From Gammaproteobacteria bacterium (GTDB taxonomy: Bacteria; Pseudomonadota; Gammaproteobacteria; Enterobacterales; Alteromonadaceae), in the NCBI GenBank assembly GCA_018222405.1, contig JAAFAI010000001.1, positions 410,618-474,617 on the forward strand: a stretch of 64,000 nucleotides of DNA. The letters run 5' to 3'. The stretch's first letter is position 1. Every line of letters begins with the position of its first letter. The notes beneath the pieces are model-generated. The model was given only the letters and a program-made list of their open reading frames with translations, ran no database searches and was not told the DNA's origin. Shown piece after piece: positions 1-9,074 of the stretch. The position numbers and the translations under genes were made by a program.

Positions 1-2
1 CC

Positions 3-941
3 AAATTCATTCTGGGAGAAAGCTATGGCGGGATGCGCACCGCGGGAGTGGCTCAGGCGCTTACTAACGAAATGATTAGTCTGAATGGCATTATGCTGGT
101 GTCGCCGTTTTTGCAGTTTGTGAATGGTTTTGATTTTGGTCAGACCGACCTGCCCCATGTGTTGTTTTTACCCACTTTTGCCGCCACCGGCTGGTATCAC
201 GATGCTATTGACAACAAACCAGCTACATTAGCGGAGCATCTTAAGGCGGCAGAAGCCTTCGCTGTGGACGAATATGCTCCGGCCTTACTGAAAGGGGTAC
301 GATTATCGGCAGATAGGAAAAAGGCGCTGGCCGATAAACTTGCTGCCCTAACGGGCCTGGAGGCGCAATACTGGCTGGATGCAGATTTGCGGGTAAACCA
401 TCAGGTGTTTACCAAGGAAGTGCTAAGCGAGAGCGCACAAACGGTTGGGCGCATTGATTCCCGCTTTAAGGGAGATACCTTGTCGGTGCATTCGGAAGCG
501 ATGAGTTATGATCCTATGACTACCGCCATAGGCCCACCATTACTGGCTGCTTTTATGGATTATTACCGCACCGAACTCAAATCTGAGCAGGAGGTGGATT
601 ACAAGGTATTTGGTGATGTATTCAGCAGTTGGGATTGGGGTCATGTACAACCAAATGTTGGCTTCAAAATGCCCTTCCCCGACACCCTGATAGATTTATC
701 CTACGCTATGATTCAGAACCCTAAAATGAAGGTGCTGTTTCAGCAGGGCTACTATGATTTGGCTACGCCGCACTTTACTACCCAGTACATGATCGACCAT
801 CTTAAAATACCGGCAGCATTGCGCAGTAATATCTCTACAGCCTATTATGAGGCGGGACATATGATGTATGTGCATGAGCCTTCAATGGCCCAGTTTAAAG
901 CGGACCTGGCAACCTTTATTGATGCCAGCTTACCCAACTGA
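3..941 (+). CDS. Peptidase S10 (serine carboxypeptidase), 5' end outside window
   Basis: C-terminal part of a serine carboxypeptidase-like enzyme, which removes residues from peptide C-termini. The reading frame is open from base 3 and encodes the nucleophile motif GESYGG (serine codon 21-23), so the gene starts upstream and the ATG at 33 is internal. The rest of the triad is visible: Asp codon 756-758 in YYDLATP and His codon 858-860 in EAGHMMY. Ends in LPN followed by TGA. Bacterial members are usually exported; the signal peptide would lie outside the window. It sits next to amide- and amine-degrading enzymes, which suggests peptide or acyl-amino-acid use (inference). Confidence 0.9.
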   Translation, partial: KFILGESYGGMRTAGVAQALTNEMISLNGIMLVSPFLQFVNGFDFGQTDLPHVLFLPTFAATGWYHDAIDNKPATLAEHLKAAEAFAVDEYAPALLKGVRLSADRKKALADKLAALTGLEAQYWLDADLRVNHQVFTKEVLSESAQTVGRIDSRFKGDTLSVHSEAMSYDPMTTAIGPPLLAAFMDYYRTELKSEQEVDYKVFGDVFSSWDWGHVQPNVGFKMPFPDTLIDLSYAMIQNPKMKVLFQQGYYDLATPHFTTQYMIDHLKIPAALRSNISTAYYEAGHMMYVHEPSMAQFKADLATFIDASLPN

Positions 942-1014
942 AGCGCGGATAAAAAACGTGGCCGGCGCGATAACGCAGCCGACCACATACGGAGGAACGC
1001 GGTTCAGGGCGCGG

Positions 1015-2337
1015 TTAAATAGCGCCTACTTTTACTTTAGAGCCATCCAGCAGTCGGGACAGGCGGTAGGGATGGGTATCAATTTGTGATTGTCGGCCCG
1101 TAACCAGGTCGGCTGCAATATGTGCAAGGCCTGGCCCAAGACCAAAGCCATGAGCAGAGCTGCCTGCTGCCAGGAAGAAGCCTTCCACAGCGTCGATTTC
1201 TGAAATAACCGGAATGGCATCAGGCGTGCAGTCTACAAAGCTGCCCCAGCTTTCTTCGATTTCCATTCCTTCCAGTGCAGGAAACAGTGCCTTAACCGTT
1301 GCGAGGGTTTTTCTGAGGTTACTTTTTACCGGTGCCGGATCGAGAATGCGGATTTGCTCAAACGGCGAAATACCATCATTGGCCCAGGTGTTCAGCGCTT
1401 CCGGGCCTTTAAAGAAAGAACTACTAACGCCAAACTGCACCGCTTTAATACGCTGCATAAACATCGGCATAAACTCTTTAGCGTAACGGATACCCTGTGG
1501 TGTAAACTCGAGTCGTGCAGTACCGCTGATGGCAACCGTGTAGGTGCCATCTAAGCGACGTGTAAGGGCAACCCCGTTGGTATAGACGGCATCACCAATA
1601 CTCTTGATTGGCTTGGTGCGAAACGCGGTTTGACGCACGCTGGCCTGCGGAAAACTAATCCCATGATGACGGCAGAAAGCTGAAGCCCAGGCGCCGGCGG
1701 CACACAGTACCCGGTTGGTTTTGATGGTGCCGTGCTCAGTGATTACGCCTTCAACCTTACCGTTGGTAATATCCAGTCCTCGGGCTGCGCAGTTCTGATG
1801 AATGGTTGCGCCCAGCGCACGGGCACCTTCGGCAATCATCGGCGCGGCAATGGCGGGTTCGCCCTTGCCATCGTCAATAGAGTGGACACCGCCAATCCAG
1901 GTGCGACCGCGGGCCGGAATCATTTCGTTGGCTTCTTTAGCATTAAGCATAACGGTTTTAACGCCATACTGTTTAGCCAGGTCACGCCACGAATCCCATT
2001 GCGCTAATTGCTTGGGGTCGTCGGTGGCGTAGCGCAAACCGCAGCGTCTGAAGCCCAGATCGAAGCCGATATCCTTTGACATCTCATCCCACAGGCGCAT
2101 CGATAGCCCTGAGGTAGGTAACTCTCGTTCATCGCGGTTCTGCTGGCGACACCAGCCCCAGTTTCGACTGGATTGTTCGCAACCAACCTGGCCTTTTTCT
2201 ACCAGCGCAACTTTGTAGCCTTGTTTGGATAAAAAGTAGGTGGCTGCCGCGCCGATGATTCCGCCGCCAATAACTACGACATCGGCTTCTGCAGGAATTT
2301 TTTCATTGCTGGGAATTTGTTTCAGTTGTGGTGACAT
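1015..2337 (-). CDS. FAD-dependent amino acid/amine oxidoreductase (DAO family)
   Basis: 440-residue flavoprotein of the D-amino-acid oxidase/DadA fold. A dinucleotide-binding motif GGGIIG lies at residues 24-29 in a typical beta-alpha-beta start (VVVIGGG). The SSRNWGWCRQQ segment near residue 60 and the C-terminal GFGLGPGLAHIAADL, which closes the FAD site, fit soluble members of this family. It would oxidise a primary or secondary amine to an imine, giving an aldehyde or keto acid. It starts 24 bp after the aldehyde dehydrogenase stop on the same strand, so the two are probably one operon with sequential amine-to-aldehyde-to-acid chemistry, as in PuuB/PuuC-type routes. Exact substrate unknown. 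Confidence 0.85.
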   Translation of the reverse strand: MSPQLKQIPSNEKIPAEADVVVIGGGIIGAAATYFLSKQGYKVALVEKGQVGCEQSSRNWGWCRQQNRDERELPTSGLSMRLWDEMSKDIGFDLGFRRCGLRYATDDPKQLAQWDSWRDLAKQYGVKTVMLNAKEANEMIPARGRTWIGGVHSIDDGKGEPAIAAPMIAEGARALGATIHQNCAARGLDITNGKVEGVITEHGTIKTNRVLCAAGAWASAFCRHHGISFPQASVRQTAFRTKPIKSIGDAVYTNGVALTRRLDGTYTVAISGTARLEFTPQGIRYAKEFMPMFMQRIKAVQFGVSSSFFKGPEALNTWANDGISPFEQIRILDPAPVKSNLRKTLATVKALFPALEGMEIEESWGSFVDCTPDAIPVISEIDAVEGFFLAAGSSAHGFGLGPGLAHIAADLVTGRQSQIDTHPYRLSRLLDGSKVKVGAI

Positions 2338-2361
2338 GTATTTACTACCTACTCAGAAATT

Positions 2362-3828
2362 TTATGCTTCAACGTCATAGCCAACAATGGCTTTGGTCTC
2401 GAGGTACTCTTCCAGCCCTTCAATGCCATATTCCCGGCCGCTTCCTGATTGTTTGTAGCCACCAAAAGGCGCCTGAGGATCCCAGGCCGGATAGTTTATC
2501 AGTACCTGGCCACTGCGGATTTGGCGGGCCACCGCTCTGGCGGCGTTTAAGTCGGCAGACTGTACATGGGCACCAAGACCATAAACCGTGTCGTTAGCAA
2601 TCTCTAATGCATGTTCAACGCTATCGTAAGGGATAAGACACAGCACCGGGCCAAAGATTTCTTCCTGGGCAATGGCCATGTCTGTTGTCACATCACTAAA
2701 GATTGTGGGTTGGGCATAAAAGCCCTTGTCGAAGCCCTCAGGACGGCCAACGCCGCCGGCAATACACCGGGCTCCTTCGTCAATGCCCCGTTGGATCATA
2801 GTTTGAACCCGTTCAAATTGAGCGCGGTTAGCTAAGGGGCCATGGGTTGCCAGTTCGTTATCGGCAAGGCCAATCACAATGGCGTCGAGGGCAGCAGTGG
2901 CTAGTTGCTCCACCTCTGCCAGACGTTCTCTGGGAACCAGCATACGGGTAGGGGCGCTGCACGACTGACCATTGTTACGCATGCCAGCGAGCACGCCAGG
3001 GCCAACTGCATTGGCGAAATCGGCATCGGGAAGCAAAATATTAGGAGATTTTCCGCCTAACTCCTGAGCAACGCGTTTAACCGTTGGCGCTGCCGCCTGC
3101 GCAACGAGTACACCGGCCCGTGTTGAACCGGTAATCGAGATCATATCCACATCGGGATGACTGGCCAGCGGCTCTCCTACATCAACACCATTGCCATTAA
3201 CCAGGTTAAATACCCCGGCAGGAATACCTGCATCATGCATAATTTCAGCAAAGGCCAGGGCACTTAACGGCGACAGTTCGCTGGGCTTTAACACGACCGA
3301 ACAGCCCGCCGCAATGGCAGGGCCGACTTTAGCGGTGATCTGATATAACGGCCAGTTCCAGGGGGTAATCAACCCTGCTACGCCTATAGGTTCCCGCGTG
3401 ATAGCCGTGGTACCACGCATTTTAGTAAATTCATAGCTGGCCAGGTTTTCCCGGGCAACACGGATATGCGCGGCTGCCAGTGGCACTTGCGTGGATAAGG
3501 CATAGCCAAGCGTTGCGCCCATTTCCAATGACATCAGGTTGGCCAGCTTGTCGGCACGCTCATCGATTAGTTCCAGTACTTTATCCAGCACTGCAAGACG
3601 TTCTTCGACCGGTGTGGCAGCCCATAACGGGAACGCCTTTTTGGCCGCTGCCACGGCGGCATTCAGGTCCTGCTTGCCGCCTAAGCCGATGGTTGCGGCA
3701 GGTTCTTCGGTTGCCGGGTTAATAACATCAAACGGCTTATCCTGTGATAAGGCAACCCACTCGCCATTGATATACGCCTGAGCAAGCCGGCGGGTATCAA
3801 GCAACTGTTCGACGGGTTGTATTGTCAT
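2362..3828 (-). CDS. NAD(P)-dependent aldehyde dehydrogenase
   Basis: 488-residue aldehyde dehydrogenase superfamily enzyme that oxidises an aldehyde to its acid in the cytoplasm. The general base Glu256 (QELGGKS) and nucleophile Cys290 (NNGQSCS) are present at the usual 34-residue spacing, as is the TPWNWPL substrate/cofactor motif. The start at 3828 (MTIQPVEQ) is preferred over the longer frame from 3888 because AGGAAA lies about 8 bases upstream. First gene of a two-gene minus-strand operon with the FAD oxidoreductase; it likely takes the aldehyde made by that enzyme (inference). Similar to gamma-aminobutyraldehyde or betaine-aldehyde type ALDHs, but the specificity cannot be read from sequence. 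Confidence 0.9.
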   Translation of the reverse strand: MTIQPVEQLLDTRRLAQAYINGEWVALSQDKPFDVINPATEEPAATIGLGGKQDLNAAVAAAKKAFPLWAATPVEERLAVLDKVLELIDERADKLANLMSLEMGATLGYALSTQVPLAAAHIRVARENLASYEFTKMRGTTAITREPIGVAGLITPWNWPLYQITAKVGPAIAAGCSVVLKPSELSPLSALAFAEIMHDAGIPAGVFNLVNGNGVDVGEPLASHPDVDMISITGSTRAGVLVAQAAAPTVKRVAQELGGKSPNILLPDADFANAVGPGVLAGMRNNGQSCSAPTRMLVPRERLAEVEQLATAALDAIVIGLADNELATHGPLANRAQFERVQTMIQRGIDEGARCIAGGVGRPEGFDKGFYAQPTIFSDVTTDMAIAQEEIFGPVLCLIPYDSVEHALEIANDTVYGLGAHVQSADLNAARAVARQIRSGQVLINYPAWDPQAPFGGYKQSGSGREYGIEGLEEYLETKAIVGYDVEA

Positions 3829-4090
3829 GAGATATTTCCTGTTAAAACTAATTGCTGCAAACAGTCCCTGAACGAATGATTTGTTCACGGCAGATTCTGC
3901 TGCAAAGTATGAGAATGATTGAGAATCCAGTATAGGGGGGATGGTGCAGCATTGGTTGCCGCTTTGGCACCCTCAACAGCAAATTATTTTAAAAAGTCAG
4001 GGCTAAACAGATCGAAAAGCGTGTGCCGGGCGCGCTAAACTGACATCCTACGGCTATTTAACAAAGGCAGTACGCTGCGGGAGAAGGACT

Positions 4091-5263
4091 ATGGCAAATT
4101 CACATGATCATGATGTTGATGACTTACTGGAAGAGTTAATTGCCTTCAGGCGTGATATCCATGCCCATCCTGAGCTCGCCTTTAAAGAGGTCGATACAGC
4201 TAATAAAGTTGCCCAGAGTCTGCGAGACATCGGCCTTGAGGTAACCACCGGCATTGGTAAAACCGGTGTGGTTGGTACACTTAAAGCTGGTAATTCTCCC
4301 CGTACTATTGGTCTACGTGCCGATATGGATGCCCTGCCGATTGTTGAGCAAACCGGCCTGCCCTATGCCAGTTGTAATCACGGCGTGTTTCATGGCTGTG
4401 GGCACGACGGCCATACAACCATGTTGCTTGGGGCTGCCCGCCACCTTGCGCGCAGCAAAAATTTCGACGGCACGGTACACTTTATTTTTCAGCCCGCTGA
4501 AGAAGGTGAGGCCGGCGCCAAAGCCATGATTGAAGATGGTTTGTTTGAACGATTCCCTTGCGATCGGGTGTATGCTTTTCATAACTGGCCGGACTTACCG
4601 GCTGGCACTATCGCTACCCGTCCGGGGCCTATTATGGCGGCAGCGGATAAATTCTCTATTCAGGTGAAGGGCAAAGGCGGTCATGCTGCCGTGCCCCACC
4701 AAACTCCGGATGCCATACTGGCGGCCAGCGAACTGGTTAGTCAGCTTAATACTATTGTATCCCGAAGAATCGCGCCGACGTCTACTGCGGTATTGTCGGT
4801 TACTCAAATAAGCGGTGGCAGCTCACACAATGTATTGCCTGGGAGTGTGGAACTTACCGGTACGGTGAGAACGTTTGACCCCCAGGTTCAGGATCAGATT
4901 GAAGCGGCTATCCGTCAGGTTATTGAGGGGGTAGGCATTGCAACCGGTACCCAAATCAGTATTGATTACAATCGTTACTATCCGGCAACCATCAACGCTG
5001 AAGCGGCTGCACAGCATGCTCTTGCTGTGGCTACAACGGTAGGTAATGCGGTTGAGGCGCCGGAGCCTGCATTTACCTCGGAAGACTTCGCCTTTATGTT
5101 ACAGGCCTGCGAAGGCGCCTATATCTGGCTCGGGCAGGGCAAAGGCGGCGAGCATATTCCTCTGCATCACCCGGAATTTGATTTTAATGATGAGATCATT
5201 ACCACAGGCGTTAAACTCCACACCGCACTGGTGGAGGATTTTCTGCCGCAACAGGGTGATTGA
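4091..5263 (+). CDS. M20 family metallo-amidohydrolase (hippurate hydrolase-like)
   Basis: 390-residue M20D-type amidohydrolase, the group that removes acyl groups from N-acyl amino acids (hippurate hydrolase, indoleacetyl-amino-acid hydrolase). Metal-site segments are visible: GLRADMDALP, FHGCGHDGHTTM and PAEEGEAGAK, followed by the dimerisation domain beginning IQVKGKGGHAAVPHQ. No signal peptide, so cytoplasmic. Start chosen for GGGAGAAGG eight bases upstream. It is transcribed divergently from the ALDH/FAD oxidoreductase pair across about 260 bp, so a shared control region is likely. Together with the carboxypeptidase it points to use of conjugated amino acids (inference). Confidence 0.9.
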   Translation: MANSHDHDVDDLLEELIAFRRDIHAHPELAFKEVDTANKVAQSLRDIGLEVTTGIGKTGVVGTLKAGNSPRTIGLRADMDALPIVEQTGLPYASCNHGVFHGCGHDGHTTMLLGAARHLARSKNFDGTVHFIFQPAEEGEAGAKAMIEDGLFERFPCDRVYAFHNWPDLPAGTIATRPGPIMAAADKFSIQVKGKGGHAAVPHQTPDAILAASELVSQLNTIVSRRIAPTSTAVLSVTQISGGSSHNVLPGSVELTGTVRTFDPQVQDQIEAAIRQVIEGVGIATGTQISIDYNRYYPATINAEAAAQHALAVATTVGNAVEAPEPAFTSEDFAFMLQACEGAYIWLGQGKGGEHIPLHHPEFDFNDEIITTGVKLHTALVEDFLPQQGD

Positions 5264-5371
5264 AATAACAGATTTGACCTGCCTGAGATGGGTAAACAGC
5301 AAAATCTGTTGTCCACAGCCGGTAAAATCAATGCCATTGAATACAAACTGCAATACAGGCCTGAACCGCTA

Positions 5372-6223
5372 ATGACTAACACTGCTTTTACCGTTCGCGA
5401 GATGCGCGAAGCCGACCTGCCAACCTGCCTTGAATTTACTCAGCAGGTAAAATGGCCGCATCGGATGGAGGACTGGCAACTGCATTTTTCCCAGGGCAAT
5501 GGCAGCATTATCGAAAATGCCCAGGGCGATATCGTTGGCTGTATCCTGTGGTGGGACTATGGTGCCGAGTATGCCACGGTAGGATTAGTGGTGGTGCCAG
5601 CTTACATGCAAGGCAATGGCCTGGGGCGCAAACTGATGGATACCGTAATGAGCCAGACCGGTGAGCGCAGCTTGCAACTGGTTGCTACGGTGGCCGGAAA
5701 ACGCCTTTATCAGCAATGCGGCTTTACCGAAGCCGGGTTAATCTATCAGGTGCAGGGGCAATTGGCGGGGGCAGTCGAGCCGCTGTCGTCAGAGGCCGCA
5801 ATAAAACCGCTTGATACCAACAGCCTGGCAGATATCATAGCAATGGATGCCGCTGCTTACGGCTGTAGCCGGGCGTCGTTACTCACTGCCGTGGCACAGC
5901 AGGCTAAAGGACTGATAGCTTATCGGGACGGCAAAGTCGTTGGTTATGCGATGTTGCGGACCAGCGGTCATGGTCAGACTCTGGGGCCGGTGCTGGCTGA
6001 TGATGACGACACCGCGAAAGCTTTGATCAGCCAGTTGCTGGCCAGTGAGACTGGCTTTATTCGGTTCGACTTAACTGAGCGGGCCAAAGGTGTTCAGCCG
6101 TGGCTGGAGTCATTGGGATTGGCGCAGGTTGACGAGGTCAGTCTGATGGTGAAAGGTGAGTTTTTACCAGCCAGGGCCAGCGGATCGCATATTTACAGTC
6201 TGGTTTCCCAGGCATTTGGATAA
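5372..6223 (+). CDS. Tandem-domain GNAT N-acetyltransferase
   Basis: About 283 residues from the ATG at 5372 (MTNTAFTVREM); a longer frame opens at 5288 but its first 28 residues do not look like GNAT sequence. The N-terminal half has a normal acetyl-CoA motif A (VVVPAYMQGNGLGRKLMD). The C-terminal half, from about residue 135, resembles a second degenerate GNAT domain (ALISQLLASETGFIRFDL near the end). This two-domain plan is known for proteins with an Acetyltransf_18-type C-terminal domain. The acceptor is unknown; the position behind an amidohydrolase suggests a small amine or amino acid. Confidence 0.8.
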   Translation: MTNTAFTVREMREADLPTCLEFTQQVKWPHRMEDWQLHFSQGNGSIIENAQGDIVGCILWWDYGAEYATVGLVVVPAYMQGNGLGRKLMDTVMSQTGERSLQLVATVAGKRLYQQCGFTEAGLIYQVQGQLAGAVEPLSSEAAIKPLDTNSLADIIAMDAAAYGCSRASLLTAVAQQAKGLIAYRDGKVVGYAMLRTSGHGQTLGPVLADDDDTAKALISQLLASETGFIRFDLTERAKGVQPWLESLGLAQVDEVSLMVKGEFLPARASGSHIYSLVSQAFG

Positions 6224-6238
6224 AAGGCAAGGATACTG

Positions 6239-6589
6239 ATGGGTAAGTGGGTTAATTATCTCGTTCTGGTACTGTTGCTCTCGGTGAGTACACAGGCGTT
6301 GAGCGTGGTTTTTGACTCTCATGCTGCCCATCAGGAAACGGCTTCTCATCTGTCAGATACTCACCACAATGAAGCTCACTCTGAGCAGACTCAGACGCCA
6401 GAAAATACCGCCGATAGCAGCGGACTGGACTGTCAGCACTGCTGTCATTGCCATGGCGCACAACACATTTTTCTCCCTTTATTGATTAAAGCACTACCGG
6501 TTGATGGCCACTATGCGGTGCGATACAACCTTAATCAACCCCCCGCCTCTGGCTTCTGGCGTAATTTGCTGCGCCCGCCCATCGCTTAA
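6239..6589 (+). CDS. Exported His/Cys-rich protein, CzcI-like
   Basis: 116-residue protein with an N-terminal hydrophobic export segment (about residues 6-24), then a His-rich stretch (HAAHQ, HHNEAH) and a Cys/His cluster, LDCQHCCHCHG, at about residues 62-73. It immediately precedes czcCBA, as CzcI does in the czc operon of Cupriavidus. By analogy it may bind metal in the periplasm and tune the efflux system. Strong ribosome site AAGGAT before the ATG. Family assignment rests on position and metal-ligand density, not on a diagnostic motif; CopL/DUF2946-like is an alternative. Confidence 0.65.
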   Translation: MGKWVNYLVLVLLLSVSTQALSVVFDSHAAHQETASHLSDTHHNEAHSEQTQTPENTADSSGLDCQHCCHCHGAQHIFLPLLIKALPVDGHYAVRYNLNQPPASGFWRNLLRPPIA

Positions 6590-6655
6590 CAAAGAAAGTT
6601 TTCCGCGTCCCGGTTGTTGGTAACCGGATGATTAACTTTGTTAAGAGATTAACCT

Positions 6656-7876
6656 ATGAAACTGCAATTATGCGGTGCGGCGTTAATGACCGCACTGAGC
6701 TTTCCGGTTCTCGCCGGCGAGCAACCCTGGGCCAGCTGGCTGATGAGCACGGTGGAGCGCCACCCCATCATGCAGGCCTATCAATACGAAAACACAGCTG
6801 CAAAATACCAGGCACAAGCCCTGGCTAAACCCATTTATAACCCGTCACTGGATACCTCTGTGGAAAGAGAAGGCAGTGAGACGAATTTTCAAATCGGAAT
6901 GTCATCGGATATTGACTGGTGGGGGGTAAGGGAAGCCCAATCGGAGGCAGGCAGACTGCAGGCTGAGCAGCGTGCACTGTCGGTGCAGGTAGCCACCAAT
7001 GATCTGCTGGCGCAAATCCTCAATGCTCAGATTGATGTTCAGCTGGGACAGCAGGGATATGAGCTGGCTCGCTTACAGGTAGAGCAGGATCTACGGCTAC
7101 TCAGACTAACCGAGCAACAACTGGCTGCGGGCGAGGTTAACCGGACTGAACTGGCCATGGCAAAGTCGGTAGTGGCACAAGGCATGGTCGCAGAAAACGA
7201 GCGCCTCAGTGCATGGTTAAGCGCACAAAAAACGCTCCGCATACTGGCTGGTGAGCAGGCTGCGGATGTGCCTGTTAACCAGGCATTCTTTCAGTCGCAA
7301 CTACAGGTGCCCGCGCCACAGCAATTACTCGCATTGCCTGCCGTAAAACAGGCCCGGCTTGAGTGGCTTGCCGCCACTGCCAGCGCAGAGCAACAACAAA
7401 CTGCAAATAAACCGGTACCCAATGTGGGATTTGGTGTCGGGCGTCAGGAGGGAGAGTCGCTGTTCTCTGTCAGCGTGTCGGTGCCTTTACAGTTTCGCAA
7501 TGACTTCAGCGAAGTCGTCCTGGCTGCCAGAGAACTGGCTCTGGCCAGCGAAGAGCGCCTGCACGCGCAATTGCGCGATACTCGCGAAGCAGTGCGTAAC
7601 CTGGCCGAACAACTGCAGCAAACCCGCTTGCGTTTTGAGCAATGGCAGGCACTGCACGATAACGAAATGACTGAGCAGGTTGAAGTACTTCAGCAACGCT
7701 ATGCGCAGGGCGACCTTAGTCTTGCAGACTATCAATGGCAGGTTCAGCAACTTAGGGATGGCATGCAGGCTGGCCTGACGCTGCAACAAAACTACCAGCA
7801 AACTTATGTTGCTTATTTGCATATCACCGCCGGCTTGGCGGATGTGGTTTCTTCTTTAATTTCCCCGGAGCGGTAA
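6656..7876 (+). CDS. czcC: Outer-membrane efflux protein, CzcC/TolC family
   Basis: 406-residue outer-membrane channel of a heavy-metal RND pump. It has a signal peptide (MKLQLCGAALMTALSFPVLAG), then long Ala/Gln/Glu/Leu-rich helices typical of the TolC periplasmic barrel (for example EQDLRLLRLTEQQLAAGEVNRTE, residue region 142-165) in two structural repeats. It would form the exit duct for cations captured by CzcB and CzcA. The stop at 7876 lies one base before the CzcB ATG, so translation is coupled. Confidence 0.88.
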   Translation: MKLQLCGAALMTALSFPVLAGEQPWASWLMSTVERHPIMQAYQYENTAAKYQAQALAKPIYNPSLDTSVEREGSETNFQIGMSSDIDWWGVREAQSEAGRLQAEQRALSVQVATNDLLAQILNAQIDVQLGQQGYELARLQVEQDLRLLRLTEQQLAAGEVNRTELAMAKSVVAQGMVAENERLSAWLSAQKTLRILAGEQAADVPVNQAFFQSQLQVPAPQQLLALPAVKQARLEWLAATASAEQQQTANKPVPNVGFGVGRQEGESLFSVSVSVPLQFRNDFSEVVLAARELALASEERLHAQLRDTREAVRNLAEQLQQTRLRFEQWQALHDNEMTEQVEVLQQRYAQGDLSLADYQWQVQQLRDGMQAGLTLQQNYQQTYVAYLHITAGLADVVSSLISPER

Positions 7877-7877
7877 T

Positions 7878-9065
7878 ATGGCACACTTACACAATTATCT
7901 GGCGGTGCTGAGTATCACTGCCCTACTTTACTCTTCTGTTGCGTCAGCCCAGGAGCATGATCATGCTCATGAGGAAGAACACGAAGCTGCGGCTCACACT
8001 GAAGAACAGGCTCATGGTCATGATGATGAACATGGCCACGATGCGCACGGCGAAACAACGACGGTGAGCCTCAGTGATGGGCAACGGCAAACGGCCGATA
8101 TTCACCTGGAAACGCTGCAACCCATGACGCTCAGTGAACAGGTATATGCACCGGGCGAAATCAAGGTAAATGGCTATCGCAGCTATATAGTCTCACCCCG
8201 AGTCAGTTCTGTGGTGACTGCCCGACACGCCGCGCTGGGTGAAAAAGTGATGGCAGGTCAGCCACTGGTCACGTTGTTCAGTGAAGAGATGATCACCGCG
8301 CAGAGTCAGCTCCAGCAGGCGCATGTAGAGTGGCAGCGGGTAAGTAAACTTGGACAGGGTGCGGTGGGTGAAAAGCGCTTTGTCAGTGCCCGAACCGAAT
8401 ACAACGCAGCCAATCGGCGATTACAGGCGTTGGGCTTATCTGCCGCGACCATTGCACGCATAGAGCAAAACACCAATTATCCGTTGGGTGAGTATACGCT
8501 CACGGCGCAAACGCCGGGCCTTATCATGACCGACGAATTCAATCAGGGACAACGCATTGAGCCTGGCCAGCCATTGATGCTGTTGTCTGATGAGGCGCAT
8601 CTCTGGGTAGAGGCCCGTTTGTCGGCGCAGAATGACCTGCACTTACAACCGGGAGATGAAGCCAGTGTCGTAGTAGGCGATATCGCTGCAATTGGTACGG
8701 TTATCCAGGAGTCCCACACTATCGATCCGGTGAGCCGAACGCGTACGGTGCGCCTTGAACTGGATAACCAGGACCATCGCTTTCATTCCGGTATGTTTGT
8801 CGATATTTATTTCAATGGCCCGCAAACCGACGCTATCCTGGCGGTGCCACAGTCGGCGCTGATGCGTGATGCAGACGGCGAATGGCAAATATTTATCGCT
8901 GATGACGACGGTGATTTGATCCCACAAGTGGTGACACTCGGGCCGCAATACGGTGACTGGCAGGCTATCAGTGGTGTTAAGCCCGGCCAGGCCTATGTTA
9001 GCCGCGGCGCCTTTTTTGTTGCGTCGGAAATCGCCAAGGGCGGTTTCGATCCACATAACCATTAA
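7878..9065 (+). CDS. czcB: RND efflux periplasmic adaptor, CzcB family
   Basis: 395-residue membrane-fusion protein joining the inner-membrane pump to the outer-membrane channel. After a signal peptide (to about residue 24) comes an unusually His/Glu-rich segment, residues about 26-58, with many HDH/EEH/HGHD motifs, as in metal-binding CzcB/CusB relatives. The lipoyl/barrel-sandwich halves and coiled hairpin follow (VMAGQPLVTLFSEEM; PGLIMTDEFNQGQRIEPGQPL). It is coupled to czcC upstream and 10 bp before czcA. The His-rich leader suggests binding of a divalent cation such as zinc, though copper is not excluded. Confidence 0.9.
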   Translation: MAHLHNYLAVLSITALLYSSVASAQEHDHAHEEEHEAAAHTEEQAHGHDDEHGHDAHGETTTVSLSDGQRQTADIHLETLQPMTLSEQVYAPGEIKVNGYRSYIVSPRVSSVVTARHAALGEKVMAGQPLVTLFSEEMITAQSQLQQAHVEWQRVSKLGQGAVGEKRFVSARTEYNAANRRLQALGLSAATIARIEQNTNYPLGEYTLTAQTPGLIMTDEFNQGQRIEPGQPLMLLSDEAHLWVEARLSAQNDLHLQPGDEASVVVGDIAAIGTVIQESHTIDPVSRTRTVRLELDNQDHRFHSGMFVDIYFNGPQTDAILAVPQSALMRDADGEWQIFIADDDGDLIPQVVTLGPQYGDWQAISGVKPGQAYVSRGAFFVASEIAKGGFDPHNH

Positions 9066-9074
9066 CAGGGGCTT

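Noticed and set aside
868..1089. Short ORF overlapping the carboxypeptidase end
   Set aside because: Out-of-frame shadow of the S10 gene and the adjoining FAD oxidoreductase; no start signal.
3905..3935. GAGAATGATTGAGAATC resembling a Fur box
   Set aside because: The two hexamers are direct repeats, not the inverted arrangement of a Fur site, and the flanking genes are not iron genes.
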